Shown in pieces: positions 45,701-56,290 of a DNA stretch of 64,000 nt (its first letter is position 1; the number at the start of each line of letters is the position of its first letter). This DNA comes from Pantoea dispersa (GTDB lineage: Bacteria > Pseudomonadota > Gammaproteobacteria > Enterobacterales > Enterobacteriaceae), in contig NZ_SCKT01000003.1 in the NCBI RefSeq assembly GCF_014155765.1, forward strand, positions 62,001 through 126,000. Direction: 5' to 3'. The translations under genes were made by a program, and so were the position numbers. The notes below the pieces were generated by a model. It saw only the letters and a list, made by a program, of their open reading frames with translations, was not told the origin of the DNA and did not search any database.

Positions 45701-47606
45701 GGTCGCCGCACCGCTGGTAAGCGAACTGGCGACGCCGCGCTTTCTTGCCAGCGGCGATCAATCAACACTGGCGCTGGATTTGACCAACCTTACCGAACAA
45801 CCTCAAACGTTGAACGTCGCGGTTAACGCCAGCGGCTTGATTGCACTCAACGGCCAAATCCCGGCCAGGGTGCAGCTAGCGAAAGGGGCGCGTACCACGC
45901 TGGCGATTCCGGTTAAAGCGCAGGACGGTTTTGGTGAGGGCGACGTGCAGGTGACCGTTTTGGGGCTGAGCCTGCCGAACGAGACGCTGGCACCGAGCGT
46001 GCGCCGCTGGAAGATTGGCGTGCGTCCGGCTTATCCGGCACAAACCCTGAGTTTCGATAACGTAATGAACAGCGGGCAGCGCTGGCAGGTGATGGCAAGC
46101 GCGTTCAACGGCCTGCAGGCTGGCACGCTGAGCGGCCAGCTGTCGCTGAGTTCTCAGCCGCCGCTGAATATCGCCAGCTACATCAGCCAGCTTTACGCTT
46201 ATCCCTATGGCTGTCTGGAGCAGACCGCCAGCGGCATCTGGCCTTCACTCTTCACCAATCACGCCCAGCTCAGCGCGATGGGCATCAAAACCAGCAGTGA
46301 TGAGGCGCGCCGCGCGGCAATTGACACCGGCATTGCGCGCCTGGCCGGCATGCAGCGCGGTAACGGCAGCTTTGGCCTGTGGAGCAAAGAGAGCAGCGAG
46401 GAGTTCTGGCTCACCGCTTACGTCACTGACTTCCTGCTGCGCGCCAGCGAAGCGGGCTACAGCGTGCCGGAGGGCGTGATTAATCGCGCCGACCAGCGCC
46501 TGCTGCGTTATTTGCAGGATCCGGCGCAAATCGAAACCAGCTGGAGCAGCGATGCCGATGCGCTGCGTTTTAGCGTGCAGGCCTACGCGGGGCTGGTGCT
46601 GGCGCGTCAGCAGCAGGCGCCGCTCGGCGCGCTGCGGGCGCTGTATGACCAACGCGCCCAGGCGAAGTCCGGACTGGCGCTGGTGCAGCTTGGCGTGGCG
46701 TTGCAGCAGATGGGCGATACGCAGCGCGCCCAGCTGGCGCTGATGCAGGGCATCGCGCTGCAACGCCAGCCTGACATGTGGCTGGGCGATTACGGCAGTC
46801 CGCTGCGTGACCGCGCGCTAACGCTGGCGCTGCTGACGGAAAATCAGCTGCTGCCGGCGCAGCAGGGGCCATTGCTGATTGAACTGGCGCAAACGCTGCA
46901 CGGGCAGCGCTGGTTCTCTACGCAGGAGAACAACGCGCTGTTCCTCGCCGCGCGGACGCTGCAGCAGCATCCGGGTGAAGCCTGGCGGGCCACGCTGCAG
47001 GATCAGCCGCTGCGCAGCGATCGGCCGCTGAGTCTCGGGCTGAGCGCGCCGCAGTTGCAGCAGGGCCTGACGGTGACCAGCGACACGCCGTCGCCGCTGT
47101 ACGGCACGCTCAATGTGGTCGGCTATCCGCGCACCGCGCCGTCACCGGTCAGCAACGTGCTCAGCATCAGTCGCGAATACTTCACGCTGGACGGCAAACC
47201 GGCCGATCTCAATAACCTTAAGAGCGGTGAGCTGCTGGTGGTGCGGCTGAAGGTGGGTGCCAGTCAGCGCGTCAGCGATGCGCTGGTGGTGGATCTGCTG
47301 CCGGCCGGACTGGAGCTGGAAAATCAAAACCTGAGCGACAGCAGCGCCAGCCTGGGCGACAGTGCCGATGCGCTGAAAGAGAGCATGATGGACATGCAGC
47401 AGGCAAACATTAAACATCTTGAGTTCCGCGACGACCGCTTTGTCGCCGCGCTGGCGCTGGATGGCTACACGCCCGGTACGCTGCTGTATCTGGCGCGCGC
47501 GGTGACGCCGGGCAGTTATCGTCTGCCGCCACCACAGGTGGAGTCGATGTATGTGCCCGCGTGGCGCGCCATCGGCACCACGCCGGAAAAACTTCATGTG
47601 CGTTAA
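42726..47606 (+). CDS. yfhM: Bacterial alpha-2-macroglobulin (YfhM), secreted form without lipobox
   Basis: 1626 residues. Periplasmic protease-trapping protein with repeated macroglobulin domains, bait region and a thioester motif CLEQ with Cys1163 in YPYGCLEQTASG, followed by the alpha-helical thioester domain and C-terminal receptor-binding-like domain. The N-terminus (about 29 residues, cleavage near LQA-AD) is a type I signal peptide; the lipobox found in E. coli YfhM (LAGC) is missing. Five base pairs separate it from pbpC, the usual pairing of a peptidoglycan polymerase with a protease defence protein. Confidence 0.95.
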   Translation: MARCVKRLLFSVLIGGALLGGAQPSLQAADTPAPQAATRALAVIDLSELQLDGAAALVLTFNRALDGQQDFNRWISLTDDSSGKVDGGWELAQNGKVLRFRHPQPARKLTVTVNAGLKAADGTALASPFSQTLTTRDIQPMVGFASRGSLLPLRLAQGLPVLALNVNQIDVDFFRVKNATLADFLAQWNYGNNMSYWESRDLLKNADLVYSGRFDLNPARNTREKMQLPLGDVAALKQPGVYLAVMKQAGTYNYTQPATLFTLSDIGLSLHRFPTQLELFTQSLASGDPLADVSVQLLDEKGQQMATGSSDSEGHLRLAANAKGKLLLATSKGQTSLIDLNRPALDLAEFPIDGPQGYDKQFFIFGPRDLYRPGETVIVNALLRDADGKPLPPQPVKAEVVQPNGEVAQTFVWQPENGVYQQRFALPASAMTGKWTLRINSGDNQPRSWPFNVEDFLPERMALSLKSNTQPLSPDADVTFDVEGRYLYGAPAAGNELQGQLFLRPAREAVAALPGYQFGDITEELKRSLDDVDEKLDDSGRLQLKVESSWAESHSPLNLILQASLLETGGRPVTRRATQAIWPAAALPGIRPLFNSESVYDYRTDRYNDEPTVPENSLAEFDVVYANAQGEKLAAQDLDVRLIHERRDYFWSFSDSEGWQSRYDEKDLQEEQQRISVAAGGSQKVSFPVEWGTYRLEVHAGDNIVSSVRFQAGYWWQDNTNGTGALRPDQVKLKIDKAAYQPGDTARVTVESPAAGKGYLLVESSSGTLWWQPLDVPAGGATINVPVSAEWKRHDLYLSAIVVRDGDKANGTTPKRAVGLLHLPMATAARRLTLALEAPDRIRPEQTVQVKVKARREGGALPQQVQVLLSAVDSGVLSITDYATPDPWNGFFGRKRYNADQYDVFGQLIEGGGKLAALRFGGDGDDADALSRGGKKPVTEAQIVAQQLQPVTLDASGEGTLELSVPAFNGELRLMAQVWSEDSFGAADRKMVVAAPLVSELATPRFLASGDQSTLALDLTNLTEQPQTLNVAVNASGLIALNGQIPARVQLAKGARTTLAIPVKAQDGFGEGDVQVTVLGLSLPNETLAPSVRRWKIGVRPAYPAQTLSFDNVMNSGQRWQVMASAFNGLQAGTLSGQLSLSSQPPLNIASYISQLYAYPYGCLEQTASGIWPSLFTNHAQLSAMGIKTSSDEARRAAIDTGIARLAGMQRGNGSFGLWSKESSEEFWLTAYVTDFLLRASEAGYSVPEGVINRADQRLLRYLQDPAQIETSWSSDADALRFSVQAYAGLVLARQQQAPLGALRALYDQRAQAKSGLALVQLGVALQQMGDTQRAQLALMQGIALQRQPDMWLGDYGSPLRDRALTLALLTENQLLPAQQGPLLIELAQTLHGQRWFSTQENNALFLAARTLQQHPGEAWRATLQDQPLRSDRPLSLGLSAPQLQQGLTVTSDTPSPLYGTLNVVGYPRTAPSPVSNVLSISREYFTLDGKPADLNNLKSGELLVVRLKVGASQRVSDALVVDLLPAGLELENQNLSDSSASLGDSADALKESMMDMQQANIKHLEFRDDRFVAALALDGYTPGTLLYLARAVTPGSYRLPPPQVESMYVPAWRAIGTTPEKLHVR

Positions 47607-47612
47607 GCGCCC

Positions 47613-49931
47613 GTGACGCTGCGCCACCGACGCCTGTGCGGGCTGGCGCTGCTGTTACTGCTGCTGGTGGGCGCACTATGGCTGCTGGACCGGCTCGATC
47701 CGCTGCCGCTGCGCCAGTTACAGCCGGCGCGGGTGGTGGTAGCGGAAGATGGCACGCCGCTGTGGCGCTTTGCCGATCGACAGGGCGTGTGGCGCTATCC
47801 GGTGACGCTGGACGAGGTGTCACCGGCCTATATCGAGGCGCTGCTGACCTACGAAGACCGCTGGTTCTGGCACCATCCCGGCATTAACCCGCTGGCGATA
47901 GTGCGCGCCGTCGGGCAAAACCTGCTGCAGCACGGCATTGTCTCCGGCGGCAGCACGCTGACTATGCAGGTGGCGCGGCTGATTGATCCGCAGCCGCGTA
48001 CCCTGCGTGGCAAAGTGGTGCAGGCGTGGCGAGCGTTGCAGCTGGAGTGGCATCTGTCGAAGCGCGAGATCCTCACGCTGTATCTCAACCGCGCCCCGTT
48101 TGGTGGCACGGTTGAGGGCGTCGGCGCCGCCAGCTGGATGTGGCTGGGCAAACCGGCGTCGCAGCTTACCCGCGGCGAGGCGGCGCTGCTGGCGGTGCTG
48201 CCGCAGGCACCCAGCCGTTTGCGCCCGGACCGCTGGCCGCAGCGCGCTGAGGCTGCCCGCAATAAAGTGCTGGATCGCCTGGCGCAGTATCAGGTGTGGC
48301 CGGCGCAGACTGTCGCCGAAATCAAACAGGAGCCGGTATGGCTGCCGCCGCGTCAGCTGCCGCAGCTGGCACCGCTGCTGGCGCGCCGGCTGCTGTCGCT
48401 GTCGCCCGACAGCAAAATTACCTCCACGCTGGATGTGTCGCTGCAGCGTGAACTGGAGAACCTCGCTGCGTCGCTGCAAACCCGGCTGCCGCCGCGCACC
48501 TCGCTGGCACTGCTGGTTGTCGACCACAGCACCATGAAAGTGCGCGGCTACGTCGGCTCGGTGTCTTTCAATGACGACAGCCGCTTTGGCCATGTGGATA
48601 TGATTGCCAGCGTGCGTTCGCCGGGATCGCTGCTCAAGCCGTTTGTCTACGGCATGGCGCTGGATGATGGCCTGATTCATGGCGAATCGCTGCTGCAGGA
48701 TGTGCCACGCCGCTTTGGCGACTATCGTCCCGGCAATTTCGACAGCGGCTTTCACGGCCCGGTCAGCGCCAGCGAAGCGCTGCAGCGTTCGCTCAATCTG
48801 CCGGCGGTGCAGCTGCTGGAGGCGCTTGGACCGAAAAACGTCGCCGCGCGGCTGCGCAACGTCGGCCTGAATCTGCGCTTTCCGGCGGGCGGTGAACCGA
48901 ATCTGTCGCTGGTGCTGGGCGGCACCGGCGCGCGGCTGGACGACATTGTCGCCGCCTACAGCGCCTTTGCCCGCCACGGTAATGCTGCACAGCTGCGCTG
49001 GCTGCCACAGCAGCCGCTGCTGCAGCGCCCGTTACTGTCGCCCGGCGCGGCGTGGATTGTGCGCCGCATTCTCGCCGGTGAGGCGCAGCCTGCCGCCAGC
49101 GGGGCGGTCGCCGATATCGTGCCGCTGGCGTGGAAAACCGGCACCAGCTACGGCTATCGCGATGCCTGGAGCGTTGGTATCACGCCACGCTATCTGATTG
49201 GCGTCTGGGTGGGCAGGCCGGATGCCACGCCGGTTGCCGGCCAGTTCGGTTACGCGTCGGCGGTGCCGGTGATGCAGCAGGTTAATCACCTGCTGGCGGG
49301 ACACCTGCCGGCGCGCGGCGTGCCCGGCGATCCGCGCCCGGCGACGGTCAGCGCCGTCAGTATCTGCTGGCCCGGCGGCCAGCCGTTGCCCGCCGGCGAC
49401 GAGAACTGCCGGCAGCGGCGTTACAGCTGGGTGCTGAATCAGACCGTGCCGCCAACGCTGCTGGCGCCGGGGCAGGAGGGCGTCAATGGCTTACGCCAGC
49501 GCTTCTGGCAAAATAGCAAAGGGCTGCGCGTGGCGGCGGATTGTCCGGATGCGCAAAGCCGGGAACGCGTAATGTGGCCGCTGCCGCTTGAGCCGTGGCT
49601 GCCACCGGGCGAACGGCGGGCGCAGCGCCTGCCGCCAGTGGATGCGACCTGCCCGCCGCTGAATCAGGGGGACAGCGTGCCGCTGCTGGTGACCGGCGTG
49701 ATCAATGGCCAGCGCGTGCAGCCGCTGCCTGGTAAGGCCGTATTGCTGCTGCCGGTGGCGGTGCAGGGCGGGCAGGGTACGCAGCGCTGGTGGTTTTTAA
49801 ACGGGCAGCCGGTGGAGCTTGCTGCGGGAAAAAGCAGCGCCTCGCTGGTGCTGCGCGAGCCCGGTCGTTATCAGCTGGTGGTGATGGATGAGGCCGGGCA
49901 GCTGGCTTCGGTGTCGTTCACGCGCGGCTAA
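47613..49931 (+). CDS. pbpC: Penicillin-binding protein 1C
   Basis: Bifunctional peptidoglycan synthase of 772 residues (E. coli 770). One N-terminal membrane anchor (about 8-24). The glycosyltransferase domain has EDRWFWHHPGINP and GGSTLTMQVARL. The transpeptidase domain has the SxxK-type SPGSLLKPF and the KTGT box WKTGTSYGYRD; the usual SxN region lies in between (SLNLP). A C-terminal BiPBP_C domain ends the protein. The start is GTG at 47613, 5 bp after yfhM. No Shine-Dalgarno is clear, so translation is probably coupled. Confidence 0.95.
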   Translation: MTLRHRRLCGLALLLLLLVGALWLLDRLDPLPLRQLQPARVVVAEDGTPLWRFADRQGVWRYPVTLDEVSPAYIEALLTYEDRWFWHHPGINPLAIVRAVGQNLLQHGIVSGGSTLTMQVARLIDPQPRTLRGKVVQAWRALQLEWHLSKREILTLYLNRAPFGGTVEGVGAASWMWLGKPASQLTRGEAALLAVLPQAPSRLRPDRWPQRAEAARNKVLDRLAQYQVWPAQTVAEIKQEPVWLPPRQLPQLAPLLARRLLSLSPDSKITSTLDVSLQRELENLAASLQTRLPPRTSLALLVVDHSTMKVRGYVGSVSFNDDSRFGHVDMIASVRSPGSLLKPFVYGMALDDGLIHGESLLQDVPRRFGDYRPGNFDSGFHGPVSASEALQRSLNLPAVQLLEALGPKNVAARLRNVGLNLRFPAGGEPNLSLVLGGTGARLDDIVAAYSAFARHGNAAQLRWLPQQPLLQRPLLSPGAAWIVRRILAGEAQPAASGAVADIVPLAWKTGTSYGYRDAWSVGITPRYLIGVWVGRPDATPVAGQFGYASAVPVMQQVNHLLAGHLPARGVPGDPRPATVSAVSICWPGGQPLPAGDENCRQRRYSWVLNQTVPPTLLAPGQEGVNGLRQRFWQNSKGLRVAADCPDAQSRERVMWPLPLEPWLPPGERRAQRLPPVDATCPPLNQGDSVPLLVTGVINGQRVQPLPGKAVLLLPVAVQGGQGTQRWWFLNGQPVELAAGKSSASLVLREPGRYQLVVMDEAGQLASVSFTRG

Positions 49932-50032
49932 ACGCAGCGCTATGGCATATTTTTTGCGTGTTTGCCCCGACAGAAATCAATTATTTTCAATAATTCCTCT
50001 CTTCACTCATAGGCAAGGCGCACCGATCTCCC

Positions 50033-50038
50033 TATAAT
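50033..50038 (+). promoter_or_regulatory. -10 element of ndk
   Basis: A perfect TATAAT about 63 bp before the ndk ATG, in a low-GC spacer after pbpC. The -35 element is not clear. Confidence 0.55.
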
Positions 50039-50100
50039 CGGCGCGTTTTCTTACCGGGAGCGGGTTCCCGGTTTCTTCAGGATGCTAATCAGAGGTAATC

Positions 50101-50532
50101 ATGGCAATCGAACGCACTTTCTCCATCATCAAACCAAACGCCGTCGCTAAGAACGTGATTGGTGCTATCTACAACCGTTTCGAAAGCGCTGGCTTCAAAA
50201 TCGTTGGTGCGAAAATGCTGCACCTGACCAAAGAGCAGGCTGAAGGCTTCTACGCGGAGCACAAAGGCCGTCCGTTCTTTGATGGTCTGGTTGAGTTCAT
50301 GACTTCTGGCCCGGTTGTGGTATCTGTTCTGGAAGGCGAAAACGCTATCCAGCGTCACCGCGATCTGATGGGTGCAACTAACCCGGACAACGCGCTGGCC
50401 GGTACGCTGCGTGCTGACTACGCAGACAGCTTCACCGAAAACGCCACCCACGGTTCTGACTCTGCAGAATCTGCGGCACGCGAAATCGCTTACTTCTTCG
50501 CAGAAAACGAAGTCTGCCCACGTACCCGCTAA
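50101..50532 (+). CDS. ndk: Nucleoside diphosphate kinase
   Basis: Balances NTP and dNTP pools by phosphate transfer through a phosphohistidine. 143 residues, the E. coli length. The active-site His117 is in [12 protein letters not shown], and [12 protein letters not shown] is at the N-terminus. Codon use is strongly biased, as in highly expressed genes. It has its own promoter and terminator. Confidence 0.99.
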   Translation: MAIERTFSIIKPNAVAKNVIGAIYNRFESAGFKIVGAKMLHLTKEQAEGFYAEHKGRPFFDGLVEFMTSGPVVVSVLEGENAIQRHRDLMGATNPDNALAGTLRADYADSFTENATHGSDSAESAAREIAYFFAENEVCPRTR

Positions 50533-50627
50533 GTGCGCGGTAGCGGATGCGGACAGACGTCTTTACACCTTGTAACCGGTGGCTAAGACGTTCCCCTGGC
50601 ATCACGCAGCAGATGTAGTACAATTAT

Positions 50628-50668
50628 GCGCCCTTGTTGAGCCTGGCTCAGCGAGGGCGCTGTTTTTT
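50628..50668 (+). terminator. Terminator downstream of ndk
   Basis: GCGCCCT (50628-50634) pairs with AGGGCGC (50654-50660), with an inner GAGCC/GGCTC stem, followed by a T run. Confidence 0.9.
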
Positions 50669-50719
50669 TCCTATTCTTAACCAGAGCCGTAACGTGTAAC
50701 AACGAGGCCAGAGAACATT

Positions 50720-51889
50720 ATGTCCGAACAGATTGTGACGCCGTCGTCCGCTTCCCCCGTGGTTGTTTCCCCGAAAAACGAAAAAATTAACCTGCTGGAT
50801 CTTAACCGTCAGCAGATGCGCGAATTCTTTGTTGAGATGGGCGAAAAACCGTTCCGTGCCGATCAGGTCATGAAGTGGATGTATCACTACTGCTGCGATG
50901 ATTTCGAGCAGATGACAGACATCAATAAAGTGCTGCGTGGTAAGCTGATGCAGCGCGCTGAAATTCGTGCGCCGGAAGTGGCGGAAGAGATGCGCTCCAG
51001 CGATGGCACCATCAAGTGGGCGATTCGCGTCGGCGATCAGCTGGTAGAAACCGTGTATATCCCGGAAGCCGACCGCGCCACGCTGTGCGTATCCTCGCAG
51101 GTAGGCTGTGCGCTGGAGTGTAAATTCTGTTCGACCGCGCAGCAGGGCTTTAACCGTAACCTGCGCGTGTCTGAAATCATTGGTCAGGTATGGCGCGCGG
51201 CAAAAATTATCGGTGCCGCTAAAGTGACCGGCCAGCGTCCGATCACCAACGTGGTCATGATGGGCATGGGCGAGCCGCTGCTGAACCTTACCAACGTGGT
51301 GCCGGCGATGGAGATCATGCTGGATGACTTCGGTTTCGGCCTCTCCAAACGTCGCGTGACGCTGTCGACCTCGGGCGTAGTGCCGGCGCTGGACAAGCTC
51401 GGCGATATGATCGACGTGGCACTGGCGATTTCGCTGCACGCACCGAATGACACCATCCGCGATGACATCGTGCCAATCAACAAAAAGTACAACATCGAAG
51501 CCTTCCTGGCGGCGGTGAAGCGCTACATTGGCAAATCCAACGCCAATCAGGGCCGCGTGACGATTGAGTACGTGATGCTGGATCACGTCAACGACAGCAC
51601 CGAACATGCGCATGAGCTGGCGGCGCTGCTGAAAGAGACGCCGTGCAAGATCAACCTGATTCCGTGGAACCCCTTCCCGGGCGCGCCGTATGGCCGCAGC
51701 TCGAACAGCCGTATCGACCGCTTCTCCAAAGTGCTGATGGAGTACGGTTTCACCACCATCGTGCGTAAAACGCGCGGCGACGACATTGATGCCGCCTGTG
51801 GTCAGCTGGCGGGCGATGTTATCGACCGCACCAAGCGTACGCTGCGTAAAAAAATGGCCGGTGAAGCCATCTCTGTGAAGGCGCTCTGA
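50720..51889 (+). CDS. rlmN: Dual-specificity rRNA/tRNA methyltransferase RlmN
   Basis: Radical-SAM enzyme that methylates C2 of A2503 in 23S rRNA and A37 in some tRNAs. 389 residues (E. coli 384). The cluster motif CxxxCxxC is in [15 protein letters not shown], the GMGEPLLNL motif binds SAM, and the C-terminal catalytic Cys lies in [12 protein letters not shown]. It needs a [4Fe-4S] cluster, so it depends on whatever Fe-S system replaces the missing isc genes. Confidence 0.98.
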   Translation: MSEQIVTPSSASPVVVSPKNEKINLLDLNRQQMREFFVEMGEKPFRADQVMKWMYHYCCDDFEQMTDINKVLRGKLMQRAEIRAPEVAEEMRSSDGTIKWAIRVGDQLVETVYIPEADRATLCVSSQVGCALECKFCSTAQQGFNRNLRVSEIIGQVWRAAKIIGAAKVTGQRPITNVVMMGMGEPLLNLTNVVPAMEIMLDDFGFGLSKRRVTLSTSGVVPALDKLGDMIDVALAISLHAPNDTIRDDIVPINKKYNIEAFLAAVKRYIGKSNANQGRVTIEYVMLDHVNDSTEHAHELAALLKETPCKINLIPWNPFPGAPYGRSSNSRIDRFSKVLMEYGFTTIVRKTRGDDIDAACGQLAGDVIDRTKRTLRKKMAGEAISVKAL

Positions 51890-51964
51890 AAGATCGCGCC
51901 CGCTGCTACGCATCGGGCGTCAGGCATGGCAGTCTCTGCGCTGAACTGACAGGGAGAGACTGAG

Positions 51965-52699
51965 ATGCGTAAAGGATTACCCGCCGCGCTGCTGGCCGGC
52001 TTTGTTGTAACCGGGTGTGTCGAAGCACCGGCGCGGCACGGCGCGGCCGATATCCGGCTGCAGCTGGGATTGCACTATCTGGCGGTGAAGGATTATGCCG
52101 CGGCGCAGCGCAATTTGCTGCGCGCGCAGCAGGCTGCACCGCGCGATTACCGGGTGCCGCTGGCGCTTGCGCGCGTCGCGCAGGCACAGCAGAATAACGC
52201 CCGGACGCGCCATTACTACCAGCGCGCGCAGCAGTTAGCGCCGCTGAATGGTTATGTGGCTAACAATTACGGTGCGTTTCTCTGCGGTTTGAGGCAGTAT
52301 GACGAAGCGCATCAACAGTTTAAGCTGGCAACTGAAGCGCAGCACAGCGACGCCGCTCAGGATGCCCTGCTGTTTTCGGGCTATTGTTACCTGCAGGCGG
52401 GAGAGGATCGCGCCGCGCGCCAGCAGTTCGATCTCGCGCTGGATGCCGCACCGGAGCAGGGCAATATGCTGCTGACGGAAGTGGAACGACGGCTTGAACA
52501 GCAGCAGTGGGCTTCAGTGCCGCTGCTTTTAGAAGTTTACCATCAGCATTTGCCGGCAACGGCAGAGAGTCTGGGGTTACAGATACGTTTCGCCGCGCAA
52601 CAGGGAAACGCTGCTGACGTTACACGTTATGGCGACCGGTTGGCGCGAAGTTTTCCACAATCGATACAGTACCAGCGTTATTTAGCTAATGAATACTGA
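51965..52699 (+). CDS. pilW: PilW/PilF-type TPR lipoprotein
   Basis: 244 residues with lipobox VTGC (Cys18). Tetratricopeptide repeats fill about 25-220, for example [26 protein letters not shown] and [23 protein letters not shown]. These features match the outer-membrane pilotin PilW/PilF of type IV pilus assembly. No pilus genes are in view. It overlaps rodZ by 11 bp. E. coli K-12 lacks a gene here between rlmN and rodZ. Confidence 0.85.
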   Translation: MRKGLPAALLAGFVVTGCVEAPARHGAADIRLQLGLHYLAVKDYAAAQRNLLRAQQAAPRDYRVPLALARVAQAQQNNARTRHYYQRAQQLAPLNGYVANNYGAFLCGLRQYDEAHQQFKLATEAQHSDAAQDALLFSGYCYLQAGEDRAARQQFDLALDAAPEQGNMLLTEVERRLEQQQWASVPLLLEVYHQHLPATAESLGLQIRFAAQQGNAADVTRYGDRLARSFPQSIQYQRYLANEY

Positions 52700-53711
52700 A
52701 GCCACTCAAGAGAATTCTGCAGTACATTCCACAGGTGAACGCCTGCGTCTGGCCCGTGAGCAGATGGGGCTGACCCAGCAAAACGTCGCTGAGCGCCTGT
52801 GCCTGAAACTTTCTACCGTGCGTGATATTGAAGAGGATAAATCCCCGGCGGATTTGGCCTCGACCTTCCTGCGCGGCTACATTCGCTCTTATGCGCGTCT
52901 GGTGCATGTACCTGAAGATGACCTGCTGCCGATGATGGCGAAGCAGGCTCCGGTGCGTGCGGCGAAAATTGAGCCGATGCAGAGCTTCTCACTGGGTAAG
53001 CGTCGTAAAAAGCGTGACGGCTGGTTGATGATCTTCACCTGGCTGGTGATTTTCGTGGTGGTCGGCCTGACCGGCGCCTGGTGGTGGCAGAACCATAAAG
53101 CCTCCCAGGCAGATCTGGTGTCGATGGCTGACCAGAACGGCAGCAGCAGCGACAACAGCCAGTCGATTCCGCTGGGTGACAACAGCACGGACAGCACTAC
53201 CGACAGCGACACTAACGCGGCCGGTACGCCGATTGACACCGGTGCCGGTGCGGTCAGCACGCCAGACAACGCTGGCAGTACCAGCAGTGCGCCAGCAGCG
53301 ACCAGCAGCAACACGGCAACCAGCAGCGACAACGCGGTGGTGTCTCCGAGCCAGGCGCCGATTGACAACGCACCGCCAGCGGCCACCTCACCGGCGCCGG
53401 CCAACAGCGTGCCGGCAGGCTCAATGCCAACCGGTACCGCTGCCGTCAGCCAGCCCGCGGGCGACCCTAACGCCGTGGTGATGAACTTCAAAGCTGACTG
53501 CTGGCTGGAAGTCACCGATGCGACCGGTAAGAAGCTGTTCAGCGGATTGCAACGTAGCGGCGGTAAACTCAGCCTGTCCGGCACTGCTCCGTATCGTCTG
53601 AAAATTGGCGCTCCGGGTGCGGTTGACGTGCAATATCAGAATCAGCCCGTTGATTTAAGTCGTTTTATCCGTAATAACCAGGTTGCCCGTCTGACGCTGG
53701 GTGCGCAATAA
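52689..53711 (+). CDS. rodZ: Cytoskeleton protein RodZ
   Basis: Bitopic inner-membrane protein that links MreB filaments to the cell-wall elongation machinery. 340 residues (E. coli 337). An Xre-like HTH (about 17-85) contains [33 protein letters not shown], then a basic stretch [11 protein letters not shown], one membrane helix (about 113-131), a Ser/Thr/Ala/Pro-rich periplasmic linker, and the C-terminal DUF4115 beta domain ([19 protein letters not shown]). The start lies inside pilW. Confidence 0.96.
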   Translation: MNTEATQENSAVHSTGERLRLAREQMGLTQQNVAERLCLKLSTVRDIEEDKSPADLASTFLRGYIRSYARLVHVPEDDLLPMMAKQAPVRAAKIEPMQSFSLGKRRKKRDGWLMIFTWLVIFVVVGLTGAWWWQNHKASQADLVSMADQNGSSSDNSQSIPLGDNSTDSTTDSDTNAAGTPIDTGAGAVSTPDNAGSTSSAPAATSSNTATSSDNAVVSPSQAPIDNAPPAATSPAPANSVPAGSMPTGTAAVSQPAGDPNAVVMNFKADCWLEVTDATGKKLFSGLQRSGGKLSLSGTAPYRLKIGAPGAVDVQYQNQPVDLSRFIRNNQVARLTLGAQ

Positions 53712-53749
53712 CGCGCAGCGCGCTTTCCGGGTAATTGTGGAGAGAGAAT

Positions 53750-54871
53750 ATGCATAACGAAGCACCCATTATCCGTCGCAAATCTACACGTATTTACGTC
53801 GGCAAGGTGCCGGTTGGTGATGGCGCGCCTATCGCCGTTCAGTCAATGACCAACACCCGTACCACGGACGTCGAAGCCACGGTGAATCAGATCCGTCAGC
53901 TGGAGCGCGTCGGTGTGGATATCGTGCGTGTGTCCGTGCCCACCATGGATGCGGCGGAAGCCTTCAAACTGATTAAGCAGCAGGTCAACGTGCCGCTGGT
54001 AGCGGACATTCACTTTGACTACCGCATCGCTCTGAAAGTGGCCGAGTACGGCGTCGATTGCCTGCGCATTAACCCGGGCAACATCGGTAACAACGAGCGT
54101 ATTCGCCAGGTAGTGGATTGCGCCCGTGACCACAATATTCCGATCCGTATCGGCGTTAACGCCGGTTCGCTGGAAAAAGATCTGCAGGAAAAATACGGTG
54201 AGCCAACGCCGCAGGCGCTGCTCGAATCCGCGATGCGTCATGTTGATCACCTCGATCGCCTCAACTTTGACCAGTTCAAAGTGAGCGTCAAAGCCTCCGA
54301 TGTGTTCCTGGCGGTGGAATCTTACCGTCTGCTGGCAAAAGCCATCGATCAGCCGTTGCACCTTGGCATCACCGAAGCTGGTGGCGCGCGTGCGGGAGCG
54401 GTGAAATCAGCGATCGGCCTTGGTCTGCTGCTGGCGGAAGGGATTGGCGATACGCTGCGTATTTCACTGGCCGCCGACCCGGTTGAAGAGGTCAAAGTCG
54501 GCTACGACATCCTGAAATCACTGCGCATCCGCTCACGCGGCATCAACTTCATCGCCTGCCCGACCTGTTCGCGCCAGGAGTTTGACGTCATTGGCACGGT
54601 GAACGCGCTGGAAGAGCGGCTGGAAGACATCATCACGCCGATGGACGTCTCGATCATTGGCTGCGTGGTGAACGGTCCCGGCGAAGCCACGGTCTCGACG
54701 CTCGGCGTCACCGGCGGCAACAAGAAAAGCGGTTTCTACGAAGATGGCGTGCGCCAGCGCGATCGCCTCGACAACAATGACATGATCGATCAGCTGGAAG
54801 CGCGCATCCGTGCAAAAGCCACCATGCTGGACGAGAGCCGCCGCATCAACGTGCAGCAGCTGGAAAAATAA
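53750..54871 (+). CDS. ispG: 4-hydroxy-3-methylbut-2-enyl-diphosphate synthase
   Basis: [4Fe-4S] enzyme of the MEP isoprenoid pathway, which makes HMBPP from MEcPP. From the ATG at 53750 (GGAGAGAG upstream) it has 373 residues (E. coli 372). The TIM barrel contains [20 protein letters not shown] and [18 protein letters not shown]. Cluster cysteines are in [10 protein letters not shown] and [14 protein letters not shown] at 53735 is in frame but has no advantage. In E. coli this cluster is mainly supplied by ISC and SUF carriers. Confidence 0.98.
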   Translation: MHNEAPIIRRKSTRIYVGKVPVGDGAPIAVQSMTNTRTTDVEATVNQIRQLERVGVDIVRVSVPTMDAAEAFKLIKQQVNVPLVADIHFDYRIALKVAEYGVDCLRINPGNIGNNERIRQVVDCARDHNIPIRIGVNAGSLEKDLQEKYGEPTPQALLESAMRHVDHLDRLNFDQFKVSVKASDVFLAVESYRLLAKAIDQPLHLGITEAGGARAGAVKSAIGLGLLLAEGIGDTLRISLAADPVEEVKVGYDILKSLRIRSRGINFIACPTCSRQEFDVIGTVNALEERLEDIITPMDVSIIGCVVNGPGEATVSTLGVTGGNKKSGFYEDGVRQRDRLDNNDMIDQLEARIRAKATMLDESRRINVQQLEK

Positions 54872-54908
54872 AGGACGGTGTGCGCCCGGCGCACGCCAGT
54901 TGTGATTG

Positions 54909-54959
54909 AACCTGTGCGGTTTCATCCTCATAAGGTATGATGCCGGACAGGTTTTTTTG
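54909..54959 (+). terminator. Hairpin with T run between ispG and hisS
   Basis: AACCTGT (54909-54915) pairs with ACAGGTT (54947-54953), with CATC/GATG inside, followed by TTTTTTT. It could end part of the upstream transcript or attenuate. A TATGAT at 54936-54941 could serve as a -10 element for hisS. Confidence 0.5.
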
Positions 54960-54976
54960 TATTAAGAGATTCTAAC

Positions 54977-56251
54977 GTGGCGAAGAATATTCAAGCGATT
55001 CGCGGGATGAACGATTACCTGCCGGCAGATACCGCCATCTGGCAGCGTATTGAGGGCACCCTGAAGCAGGTGCTGGCCAGCTACGGCTACAGTGAAATCC
55101 GTCTGCCAATCGTCGAGCAAACCCCGCTGTTCAGCCGCGCGATCGGTGAAGTCACCGACGTGGTTGAAAAAGAAATGTACACCTTTGAAGACCGCAACGG
55201 CGAGAGCCTGACGCTGCGTCCGGAAGGCACCGCAGGCTGCGTGCGCGCCGGTATCGAACATGGTCTGCTGTACAATCAGGAGCAGCGCCTGTGGTACATC
55301 GGTCCGATGTTCCGCTACGAGCGTCCGCAGAAGGGGCGCTATCGCCAGTTCCACCAGATGGGTGTCGAAGTGTTTGGCCTGCAGGGGCCGGACGTGGACG
55401 CCGAACTGATCATGCTGACCCATCGCTGGTGGAAAGCGCTGGGTATTGCTGACCACGTTGAGCTGGAACTGAACTCCATCGGTTCACTGGAAGCACGCGC
55501 CAACTACCGCAGTGCGCTGGTGGCCTTCCTCGAACAGCATAAAGAGGTGCTGGACGAAGATTGCAAACGCCGCATGTATACCAATCCGCTGCGCGTGCTG
55601 GACAGCAAAAATCCGGATATTCAGACGCTGCTGAACGACGCGCCGACGCTGGGTGAATTCCTCGACGAGGAGTCACGTGAACACTTCAGCGGCCTGTGCG
55701 CGCTGCTCGACGATGCCGGCATCAAATACCGCATCAATCAGCGCCTGGTGCGCGGCCTCGACTACTACAACCGCACCGTGTTCGAATGGGTGACCAGCAG
55801 CCTCGGCTCGCAGGGCACCGTGTGCGGCGGCGGTCGCTATGATGGTCTGGTGGAGCAACTGGGCGGCCGCGCGACGCCGGCGGTCGGTTTTGCCATGGGG
55901 CTCGAGCGTCTGGTGCTGCTGGTGCAGGCGGTGAATCCGGAATTTGAACCGACGCGCATTGTTGATGTCTATGTTATCGCTTCGGGGCAGGGCGTGCAGT
56001 CCGCCGCGATGCAACTGGCGGAAAAACTGCGTGATGCCGACCCGGCGCTGAAGCTGATGACCAACTTCGGCGGCGGTAACTTCAAAAAGCAGTTTGCCCG
56101 TGCAGACAAGTGGGGCGCACGCATTGCGCTGGTGCTGGGCGAAGACGAAGTGAAAGCGGGCCAGGTGGTGATTAAAGACCTGCGCACCGGCGATCAGCAG
56201 ACGCTGGCGCAGAGCGACGCCGCCGCGACGCTGCACACGCTGCTGCAGTAA
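54977..56251 (+). CDS. hisS: Histidyl-tRNA synthetase
   Basis: Class II aminoacyl-tRNA synthetase of 424 residues, the E. coli length, GTG start at 54977. Motif 2 [21 protein letters not shown], the histidine-specific loops [13 protein letters not shown] and GGRYDGL, and motif 3 GFAMGLERL are present. A C-terminal anticodon-binding domain follows ([24 protein letters not shown]). Followed by yfgM with 39 bp. Confidence 0.98.
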   Translation: MAKNIQAIRGMNDYLPADTAIWQRIEGTLKQVLASYGYSEIRLPIVEQTPLFSRAIGEVTDVVEKEMYTFEDRNGESLTLRPEGTAGCVRAGIEHGLLYNQEQRLWYIGPMFRYERPQKGRYRQFHQMGVEVFGLQGPDVDAELIMLTHRWWKALGIADHVELELNSIGSLEARANYRSALVAFLEQHKEVLDEDCKRRMYTNPLRVLDSKNPDIQTLLNDAPTLGEFLDEESREHFSGLCALLDDAGIKYRINQRLVRGLDYYNRTVFEWVTSSLGSQGTVCGGGRYDGLVEQLGGRATPAVGFAMGLERLVLLVQAVNPEFEPTRIVDVYVIASGQGVQSAAMQLAEKLRDADPALKLMTNFGGGNFKKQFARADKWGARIALVLGEDEVKAGQVVIKDLRTGDQQTLAQSDAAATLHTLLQ

Positions 56252-56290
56252 GCGCAGCACTGCAACAGGCATTTTAAGGAGAGGGATTGC

